From Nitrospiraceae bacterium (GTDB taxonomy: Bacteria; Nitrospirota; Nitrospiria; Nitrospirales; Nitrospiraceae), in contig JACVSD010000107.1 of the NCBI GenBank assembly GCA_014534095.1, positions 1-6,004 on the forward strand: a DNA stretch of 6,004 nucleotides, read 5' to 3'. Positions within the stretch are counted from its first letter, which is position 1. Each line of letters starts with the position of its first letter. The translations under genes were made by a program, and so were the position numbers. Under the pieces are notes generated by a model. It did no database searches and had not been told where the DNA came from. It was given only the letters and a program-made list of their open reading frames with translations. Below, piece after piece: positions 1 through 5,157 of the stretch.

Positions 1-30
1 GCGGAGCATGGAACGAGGCACCAGGCGAGC

Positions 31-60
31 AAAAACCGAAGGCGCTCGCCTCTGAGCGCC
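31..60 (-). terminator. Probable Rho-independent terminator of the operon
   Basis: Read on the minus strand, a perfect 7-bp stem GGCGCTC/GAGCGCC (60-54 with 47-41) encloses a 6-nt loop and is followed by TTCGG and then five T (35-31). It lies about 50 bp after the stop of the MEMO-like gene, where an operon end is expected. The T-tract is displaced by five bases and is short, so strength is uncertain. A competing stem uses part of the same bases (44-50 with 24-30). Confidence 0.55.
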
Positions 61-111
61 CCAGTCCGCTTGAGGATTGTGACGGGTCCGGAGTCGTTTC
101 AGCAGCCGAAA

Positions 112-1362
112 CTAGAAAAACGCCATGCTGGCGTACGTGGCCGTGGAATTGTACTGATCGGTGATCCCGCGATCGTAACGGAGCACTTGTCCTTTTTCGG
201 CCTGGATGAGCCGCAAGAGGCAATAGATGGGCGAGAACCCTGAAATCCGACGTTGATCGTTTTCCTTCTGAATATAGGCTGCAAACTCATCCGGCTTTAG
301 CTCCTCCACCGGCTTGAGCATTTCCATATCGAACTGCATTGAGCGATGGAAAGAAAAGTCGGTCGGCGGCGCCGAATCGCCATAGCGCATGCCGAGATGC
401 GCGAGTTCCGCGCCGGCGATGACGCAGTAATCGCGGCCTGACTCGACCAGCAGCCTCCGCAGACCGGTCAAGAATTCTTCGACGGACTGCCGCACGGCTT
501 CATCGCGTAGACTCAATGCCGAGAACGACGTCAGGATCGGCAGGATCGTCATCGGCTTCTTCGTCCCGACGAGATATTGCAGAAACGGCAATTGGAACTC
601 GATGGCATGCTCGGCCTGGTGGCAGAGATCGTCCTCGAAAAACCGGGGCATCCTGGTCTTCAGCTCACTGACCAGGGTCTGGTCGGTGGACACCACGCCT
701 AAAGGCGTCTCAAAATCCTTGTCCGTCACCGCAAACAGAGATTCGAGTCCGGCATACGCCGTTCCCAGCAACACATACAGAGTCGGCTGCTCCGCCTCTT
801 GCAGCTCCTTATACCCCCAGGCGTAGACGGGGCCGGCCTGCTTCAGATCATACGTGGGCGCGACGATTCCCTTGATTTTCTTGCCCTGGTTCTCTGATGG
901 CTTAAAGTCCGGACCTTCTTTGGAGGTGAAAAAGCCGTCGATCTGCTTCTTCAGCTTCTGGCCATCGGCTTCGTACGCCCGACCTGCAAACATCGCCTTA
1001 CGGACGGGGCTCTGCCGGTATTCATTCCGGGCCTGCTGCCTCGCCTCTTCAGTTCGATCTCCTTCGAGGAATAGTTTCTGATCGAGGTCGCGCACCAACT
1101 GATGAACCTTATCAGGCATCAGAAACTCGCCGAACCGCTTGAGATACAGCGCGCCGATTTCCTGCAGAGAATGCTCTCCGTCGAAATGCTGGATGATGAA
1201 AAAATAATTGAGAGGCAGAACCAGCTTCTCCTGGCTGAGGCCCGTCGGATCCCAGAGCACGACATATTGCTCCTCGCCATCTTTGATGGGAGAGTACTGA
1301 AGATTGCGGAGCACGGGAAACTGTGCGGGGTCCTGTGTCGTGGTGGTCATCGTGGGGCCCAT
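112..1362 (-). CDS. MEMO / AmmeMemoRadiSam system protein B-like, with N-terminal PqqD-like domain
   Basis: 416 residues from the ATG at 1362 (412 from the ATG at 1350). Residues about 15-102 resemble a PqqD-like winged-helix domain: LPLNYFFIIQHFDGEHSLQEI, then VHQLVRDLDQKLFLEG. A MEMO-type domain fills about 119-416: VRKAMFAGRAY matches the family's RxPAVAGxFY opening, EHAIEFQLPFLQ the EHSxExQLPFL block, GAELAHLGMRYGD the SxDLSHxGxxYG block, ISGFSPIYCLL the CGxxPI block, and YNSTATYASMAF the end. Key positions differ: APTYDL replaces APHAGY, LGTAYAG replaces the LGPxHxG-type histidine motif, and serine replaces the cysteine before GFSPI. His322 is kept. MEMO proteins are related to class III extradiol dioxygenases; the human protein binds metal through two His and a Cys. 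Here that site looks lost, so a binding or scaffold role is inferred. The frame is open upstream to 1530, but this would run through the intergenic repeat. No strong ribosome-binding site precedes 1362. Confidence 0.85.
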   Translation of the reverse strand: MGPTMTTTTQDPAQFPVLRNLQYSPIKDGEEQYVVLWDPTGLSQEKLVLPLNYFFIIQHFDGEHSLQEIGALYLKRFGEFLMPDKVHQLVRDLDQKLFLEGDRTEEARQQARNEYRQSPVRKAMFAGRAYEADGQKLKKQIDGFFTSKEGPDFKPSENQGKKIKGIVAPTYDLKQAGPVYAWGYKELQEAEQPTLYVLLGTAYAGLESLFAVTDKDFETPLGVVSTDQTLVSELKTRMPRFFEDDLCHQAEHAIEFQLPFLQYLVGTKKPMTILPILTSFSALSLRDEAVRQSVEEFLTGLRRLLVESGRDYCVIAGAELAHLGMRYGDSAPPTDFSFHRSMQFDMEMLKPVEELKPDEFAAYIQKENDQRRISGFSPIYCLLRLIQAEKGQVLRYDRGITDQYNSTATYASMAFF

Positions 1363-1429
1363 TCTAACGGACCGCTTTTCGGACCTGCAATGGGGACTCT
1401 GGTTGTTTGATTTCTCTGGGTGTCTGGTC

Positions 1430-1497
1430 TCTTTGGTTTGTCCGGTTGGTTCCCAGATGATTCTGCTGGAACCAAATAAACCAGACAAACAAAACAA
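1430..1497. repeat. T/G-rich imperfect inverted repeat in intergenic region
   Basis: The core arms are 1437-1456 and 1466-1489 with a 9-nt centre; they share TTTGTC, GGTT, GGTTCC and AG, with a 5-nt bulge (TATTT) in one arm and one extra C in the other. Pairing extends more loosely to 1430 and 1497. Further T/G-rich matter (TCTGGTTGTTTGATTTCTCT from 1398) flanks it on the left. Composition contrasts sharply with the coding sequence on both sides. There is no U-tract, so it is not a standard terminator. It resembles small dispersed repeats I associate with Nitrospira genomes, from memory only. Confidence 0.75.
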
Positions 1498-1501
1498 ACG
1501 A

Positions 1502-1507
1502 CTCCTT
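1502..1507 (-). promoter_or_regulatory. Strong AAGGAG directly after a stop codon, displaced from the MEMO-like gene
   Basis: AAGGAG immediately follows the TAA at 1510-1508. The likely ATG of the next gene (1362) is 139 nt further on, beyond the T/G-rich repeat. A TTG at 1497-1495 is in the MEMO frame, 4 nt after the motif, and could give a 461-residue form, but its extension would be translated repeat. Confidence 0.45.
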
Positions 1508-2260
1508 TTACCCCTTCGCCGGCGGCTCACCCCTTATCCGTTTACTCAAGAACAGTAACGTCCCGATCGTCACCAGCAGTAACCACACAGTGGGGCGCCC
1601 ATACGATGGATCGGAAAACTCGATCAAGTCGCTCAACCGGCCGATCAGGAGCGACATGCGCGCCATGACCGTATAGCCGAACGCAGCTCCGAACGCGATC
1701 ATGAGGAACATGATGCCGGTGCGCGCCACCGCTTTACCGGGCCCGGTGTGCTCGACGGAGAAAAAGAAGTAGAACAGCACCGAGCTGACACCGACCAAAA
1801 TGATGATAGCATTCACGCTGCTCGCGGGACTGAGCAGGTTCCAGGTGAAGCTCACGCCCTCTCCAGGCACCAACGTGACCAAGGGCCGCACCGTGTCCTC
1901 AATCTGCTTCAAAATGAACGAGGAGATGGTGCGAGGAATCGCAAGCCCTGACCCTACCCCGACGATGAAGGCAAAGGCATACCGCGAGAGCCACGCCGCC
2001 TTCGGGACATACCGCGTCAGCATGAGCAGCCCAATTGCGACTGGAATCAGCAGGGTCCACTCGTGGTTCTCGACGATCGGCTTCCAGATCAGATGCACGA
2101 TCACAGTGTCATACGTCTTCACGATCGTATAGCCCACCGAGACCCCGACATACAGATTCTCCGCAAGCTTGAAGAGCGGGTTGTCCTGATAGAGAAAGGA
2201 AAAGATGAACAGGGTTAGCCCGACCGCCACCCACGCACCCAGCATCGTTTCGATGGGCAT
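1508..2260 (-). CDS. Uncharacterised polytopic membrane protein (about 6-7 helices)
   Basis: 250 residues, ATG at 2260 and TAA at 1508. Hydrophobic segments lie at about residues 8-23, 36-57, 68-84, 93-115, 147-167, 180-207 and 225-238. Apparently conserved patches include KLAENLYVGVSVGYTIV, WLSRYAFAFIVGVGSGLAIP, SVEHTGPGKAVARTGI and FGAAFGYTVMARMSLLIGRL. Small residues and glycines are frequent in the helices, as in many channels or scaffold proteins, but no named family is recognised. The loop of residues 116-145 (QIEDTVRPLVTLVPGEGVSF) may be an extracytoplasmic segment or re-entrant region. The gene starts 5 bp after the previous stop, and AGGAG lies inside that gene's 3' end, so it is clearly co-translated in the same operon. 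The C-terminus (SKRIRGEPPAKG) is basic and probably cytoplasmic. Confidence 0.88.
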   Translation of the reverse strand: MPIETMLGAWVAVGLTLFIFSFLYQDNPLFKLAENLYVGVSVGYTIVKTYDTVIVHLIWKPIVENHEWTLLIPVAIGLLMLTRYVPKAAWLSRYAFAFIVGVGSGLAIPRTISSFILKQIEDTVRPLVTLVPGEGVSFTWNLLSPASSVNAIIILVGVSSVLFYFFFSVEHTGPGKAVARTGIMFLMIAFGAAFGYTVMARMSLLIGRLSDLIEFSDPSYGRPTVWLLLVTIGTLLFLSKRIRGEPPAKG

Positions 2261-2265
2261 CGTCC

Positions 2266-3111
2266 CTACGCTCCTATGTGACCCTGCCGGCGGGCCGTCT
2301 TGCGCAACGACAGATAGAACACGTTACAGATGAGGACCAGCACAATGATGGCTAGATGCGTCGCTGACTGGGCGTCCATGCCGGCGACGGCCTTGCCTTT
2401 CCGGCCGATGAGGCTCTCGTATTCCGCCGCTCCGCGGAGACCGCCGATGAGACCGTTGATCTGACCGCTCCGCAACAAGGGATAGAGACCGGGCGCCATC
2501 ACGCCGGTGCAGCCGCCGCCAAGTTCGAACTTATACTTATCCTTGCCGAACACATACCACGCTTCCACGCCCGGATTTCCAGCCCCCAGACTAATGGCAT
2601 AGGTGACGTCCCGCAGGTTGGTCACTCCCTCCAGGACCGGCTGCCCTTTCGTCGGCTTGCCGTTATAGTCGGCGGGAAAGGCGCCGTAGAGGTTTTGGCC
2701 CATGTTGATGATGACCGCCGTGCCGCCCGGACTCCAGCCCAGAAAGACATAATCCTTCCCCGGCTCTTTGCCGGCTTCCCTGGCGATCTGGGTGAGGATC
2801 TGATCCGCCAAACCCGTGCCGCTCACCCACAAGGTCATGGCGATCACCCGGAGGTTTTTCCGAAAGGCATGGCGAAGGAGCGCGATAGACTGCGGCTGCA
2901 ACTCGGGCTTGGAAGCCGGATCGAAGTCCAGGGACAGCAGCATCACGGATCCCTCGGGCAACGACTCGATGTGGTCGTACACTGCGCGCACTTCCGGAGA
3001 GATCTTGATCGGCAGACCGACCGGGTAGAGCAGCGGCAGCAGCGTGCAGAGCCCGATCACTAAAAAAATGATCCGACGGTCGATCTTCAGCATGCGCTCG
3101 GCGAAACTCAT
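2266..3111 (-). CDS. Uncharacterised bitopic membrane protein with central soluble domain
   Basis: 281 residues, ATG at 3111 and TAG at 2266. A membrane helix at residues 13-30 follows a positively charged start (KIDRR); a second lies at 251-268 and ends with SLRKTARRQG. Both charged ends are therefore probably cytoplasmic, and the 220-residue centre extracytoplasmic. The centre alternates strands and helices (GSVMLLSLDFDP, PQSIALLRHAFRKNLRVIAM, KDYVFLGWSPG, TAVIINMGQN, NGLIGGLRGAAEYESLIG) in a Rossmann-like rhythm. GGGCTGVMAPG and GLRGAAEYESL look like conserved blocks. The layout loosely resembles GldG/ABC-accessory extracytoplasmic domains, but I cannot assign it. No Shine-Dalgarno stands next to 3111: a hairpin repeat fills the gap to the upstream gene. 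An internal ATG at residue 7 (3093) is the alternative start. Five bases separate it from the next gene. Confidence 0.87.
   Translation of the reverse strand: MSFAERMLKIDRRIIFLVIGLCTLLPLLYPVGLPIKISPEVRAVYDHIESLPEGSVMLLSLDFDPASKPELQPQSIALLRHAFRKNLRVIAMTLWVSGTGLADQILTQIAREAGKEPGKDYVFLGWSPGGTAVIINMGQNLYGAFPADYNGKPTKGQPVLEGVTNLRDVTYAISLGAGNPGVEAWYVFGKDKYKFELGGGCTGVMAPGLYPLLRSGQINGLIGGLRGAAEYESLIGRKGKAVAGMDAQSATHLAIIVLVLICNVFYLSLRKTARRQGHIGA
2271..2275 (-). promoter_or_regulatory. Shine-Dalgarno for the multi-helix protein at 2260
   Basis: AGGAG lies 10 nt before the ATG at 2260 and within the last codons of the upstream gene. It supports the chosen start and coupled expression. Confidence 0.65.
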
Positions 3112-3113
3112 AC

Positions 3114-3201
3114 GAGTGATCGGTGATGAGTGATCGGCGATGGGCTAGAGCGAAGGAGGAGCACTTCCTTCTCGTCACACATCACTCATCACCCATCACT
3201 C
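3114..3201. repeat. Inverted repeat of TGATGAGTGAT-type units between two operon genes
   Basis: Arms of 21 nt at 3114-3134 and 3181-3201 are complementary at 20 of 21 positions (single C/G difference at the eighth base). Each arm is itself built from short GTGAT/GAGTGAT units. The 46-nt interior holds a smaller stem GAAGGA/TCCTTC (3152-3157 with 3166-3171). The element covers the whole gap between the six-helix gene and the bitopic gene and overlaps the upstream stop codon. A transcript would fold into a long stem just before the start at 3111, so it could affect translation or RNA stability. Confidence 0.85.
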
Positions 3202-3846
3202 CTTGCCCCCTCCGAGATACGACCGTTCCACGCCGAAGATAATTTTAAAAGACAACGCAACGGTGCCGAGGCTTACCCCAATGAGGATGGCGCGCCGCAC
3301 GGAGGCATTCAATACGTTCAGGATCCACTGAGACACGTCCCCGCTGACAGGAAGGAGATATTCTCCCAGCGGCACCCGGCCCATCATGACAATCACCGCC
3401 GCCACCAGCAGCACCGCCGCTTCGCGGCTCCGCGCTCGAAACGACCGGTACGCCGCCGAGGCGATGAAGAAGGCCAGGATGGCAAACATCGTTCCCTGCA
3501 GCGGTACCATCATATAGTTGTAAATCCACCCGAACGCCGTCATCGTGCCGTCCTGCGCTTCCTTGCCATTGGCCCAGAGACCGATCGCGATCGTGCCCAG
3601 CATGCTGGCGTAGAGCACAAAGCTATAGCCCCATCCCGCTTCCCGCCGCCGAATCTTGGCGGCATGCACATGGAAGAGACTGCTGACGCCGAGGATAAGC
3701 GCGAAGCCGCCGATGATCTGGAGCCACTTGGTCGCTGACGTCAGCATCTGCTCGGAGGCGGGATGCGGCACGTAATACTGGGCGGCGAACACGAGCCCCG
3801 TGATGAGCGTGATGAACAACGGCAGTTGCCGGCGGAGAAAGATCAT
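3196..3846 (-). CDS. Uncharacterised six-helix integral membrane protein
   Basis: 216 residues, ATG at 3846 and TGA at 3196. About six membrane helices are readable: residues 8-23, 42-59, 73-92, 112-131, 143-161 and 185-204. Loops carry positive clusters (AAKIRRREAG, YRSFRARSRE, ASVRRA), which suggests these face the cytoplasm. Polar or glycine-containing positions within the helices (SSLFHVHA, IYNYMMVPLQGTM) could be functional, but I recognise no transporter or enzyme signature. The start codon overlaps the stop of the DUF6754 gene as ATGA, and AAGGA sits 6 nt upstream, so both proteins are probably made by coupled translation and may be partners in a membrane complex. The C-terminus (ERSYLGGGKE) is short and soluble. 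The family is unknown to me beyond being a companion of DUF6754 in this operon. Confidence 0.88.
   Translation of the reverse strand: MIFLRRQLPLFITLITGLVFAAQYYVPHPASEQMLTSATKWLQIIGGFALILGVSSLFHVHAAKIRRREAGWGYSFVLYASMLGTIAIGLWANGKEAQDGTMTAFGWIYNYMMVPLQGTMFAILAFFIASAAYRSFRARSREAAVLLVAAVIVMMGRVPLGEYLLPVSGDVSQWILNVLNASVRRAILIGVSLGTVALSFKIIFGVERSYLGGGKE
3199..3204 (-). promoter_or_regulatory. Strong AAGGAG next to a stop codon, displaced from the next gene
   Basis: AAGGAG forms the last two codons (Lys-Glu) directly before the TGA at 3198-3196. The annotated next start (3111) is 87 nt downstream, beyond the inverted repeat. An ATG 9 nt after it opens only a four-codon frame inside the repeat. It looks like a ribosome-binding site separated from its gene. 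Confidence 0.5.
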
Positions 3847-3857
3847 TTCACATCCTT
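3843..3857 (-). promoter_or_regulatory. Translational coupling site: Shine-Dalgarno plus ATGA overlap
   Basis: AAGGA at 3857-3853 stands 6 nt before the ATG at 3846, inside the last codons of the DUF6754 gene. The ATG shares bases with that gene's TGA stop (ATGA, 3846-3843), the usual arrangement for coupled translation. Confidence 0.8.
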
Positions 3858-5081
3858 GAAGAGGTCAAGAAACAGTTGCGGCCATTGCGCATCGAAGACC
3901 GCGCCGGCGGTGGCCAGCACCGTGCCGGACAGGAGCACTCCCAGAATCAGCGCCTTGCCGATGTCCTGTCCCCGGAGGGTGCCGACCTGAATCGGCTCGC
4001 GGGAAAGGTAGGCACTCGCCGCATACAGCTCTTCGCCGATCAGCGTGTAGTCGCAGGTGGTGACGAAGAACGGCAGCTGGTGATCCGAATCGGTCCCCGC
4101 AATCTGAATGGCGCCGGTGCTCGCGCCGGTTTCGGTGAGCAGTAGAGATTCGGCAAAATAGGCGCCCATGAAGAAATTGGCCGCCGGCTTTTTCCGCAAC
4201 ATGATGCCGTCGACCGCTGCGGTATAACTGAACTGATCCGTCGTAATGAAGAAATTGGCGTCGTCTTTGAAGAGATCCGGCTTCCCGGCTTCCAGATAGG
4301 CCTGCTTGGTGATCTCCTGGCAGACCGCCATGGTAATAGGATCGCGATGGGGCACGAGCAGGTCGGTTTCATAACCGGCTGCGCGTTTGGCCACCCGGCC
4401 CAAAATTACGGCCGCCGCGATGGTGGACGGATCGCTCATATCATGCGCACCCGTCAGGTACAGGACGGGCTTGCCCAATTCCGTGGCCCGCCCGATAGCT
4501 TCGTCCACCGCGTCCAGACCGGGAATCCGGCGCAAGAAAATGTCCCGCTTCTTGGCGACGCTGATCGAATAGAACACGATGCCGCCGAACAGCAGGGCTA
4601 GACACAGGTTGTTAATCTGATTCCAGTTAAGCCAATTGGGTCCCGGTACGGCTGGGGCTGCGCTCGTCACGGCCCGCTCCTCGCCCGCTACCGCGGCCAC
4701 GGCTACGCGATAAGAACTTCCGTCTTTCAGCTCGACTCCCTTGCCGTTCTTGAGCGTGAACTGATGCATACCTCGAGGACCCGGGCGGGTCCACCAGGGC
4801 CATTTCGATTCACGGACGTAATGGGTATTCGCAGCAAACTCTGCCACGACGGCGAAGGTGGACGGATCGGCGGCGCTCGACCCGTCGGCCAGCAACACCT
4901 GATACCGGCGATCCGGCGAATCCGCCGGATCGGGAGCCCAGACAACGGTGAGGCTGCCGCCGCCATCGCTGGGCGTATCGAACACCTGCAGGTCTTGCGG
5001 CGGCGGGAGCGCGGTTTGTGCAAAGGCGAGCGACGGCACCAGGCAGGCACTCCACAGCAGGGGGCGCCACCATCGGGCCAT
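3843..5081 (-). CDS. DUF6754-like membrane-anchored protein with signal peptide and FnIII-like domain
   Basis: 412 residues from the ATG at 5081. This start is chosen because it opens a classic signal peptide: MARWWR, a hydrophobic core, then AFA before Q22. Residues about 26-135 look like a fibronectin type III domain (PPPQDLQVFD, SLTVVWAPD, YQVLLADG, SSYRVAVAAV). A membrane helix at about 158-175 is followed by KKRDIFLRR, so the next part should be cytoplasmic. Residues about 180-370 form the conserved domain, which I recognise as DUF6754: RIPGLDAVDEAIGRATELG, KPVLYLTGAHDMSD, QAYLEAGKPDLF, FFITTDQFSYTAAV, ANFFMGAYFAESLLLTETG, GAIQIAGTDSDHQLPFFVT, LIGEELYAASAYLSREP. A second helix lies at about 376-396 with a short outside tail. 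Function unknown. The frame is open back to 5480, but that stretch is an arginine/serine-rich shadow of the upstream gene. An ATG at 5111 (422 aa) is possible; AAGG 4 nt before 5081 is only a modest ribosome-binding site. The stop overlaps the next start as ATGA. Confidence 0.9.
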   Translation of the reverse strand: MARWWRPLLWSACLVPSLAFAQTALPPPQDLQVFDTPSDGGGSLTVVWAPDPADSPDRRYQVLLADGSSAADPSTFAVVAEFAANTHYVRESKWPWWTRPGPRGMHQFTLKNGKGVELKDGSSYRVAVAAVAGEERAVTSAAPAVPGPNWLNWNQINNLCLALLFGGIVFYSISVAKKRDIFLRRIPGLDAVDEAIGRATELGKPVLYLTGAHDMSDPSTIAAAVILGRVAKRAAGYETDLLVPHRDPITMAVCQEITKQAYLEAGKPDLFKDDANFFITTDQFSYTAAVDGIMLRKKPAANFFMGAYFAESLLLTETGASTGAIQIAGTDSDHQLPFFVTTCDYTLIGEELYAASAYLSREPIQVGTLRGQDIGKALILGVLLSGTVLATAGAVFDAQWPQLFLDLFKDVK

Positions 5082-5157
5082 AAGACCTTGGAACAAGCCC
5101 CAAGGCGCCATCGCGATGGTTGCACACGGCACCCCTAACACCTGTCCCTCACGCGTC

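Noticed and set aside
96..112. Small hairpin GTTTC/GAAAC at the stop of the MEMO-like gene as a terminator
   Set aside because: Only 5 A/T-rich pairs with a 7-nt loop and no T-tract after it in the direction of transcription; the stem at 41-60 is a better candidate.
1363..1530. 56-codon N-terminal extension of the MEMO-like gene starting at a GTG (1530)
   Set aside because: It starts inside the upstream gene and translates the T/G-rich repeat; similarity to the PqqD-like domain begins only after 1362. The TTG at 1497 remains a faint possibility.
2663..3178. 171-codon minus-strand open frame over the bitopic protein gene
   Set aside because: Arginine/histidine-rich shadow in a different frame from the gene with the clear membrane helices; it begins in the inverted repeat.
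3112..3202. CRISPR-like array of GTGAT units
   Set aside because: Units are short, inverted rather than direct over the arms, and there are no regular spacers.
3130..3738. 202-codon plus-strand open frame opposite the six-helix gene
   Set aside because: Composition is charged and low in hydrophobics, no domain is recognisable, and it is antisense to a convincing membrane protein.
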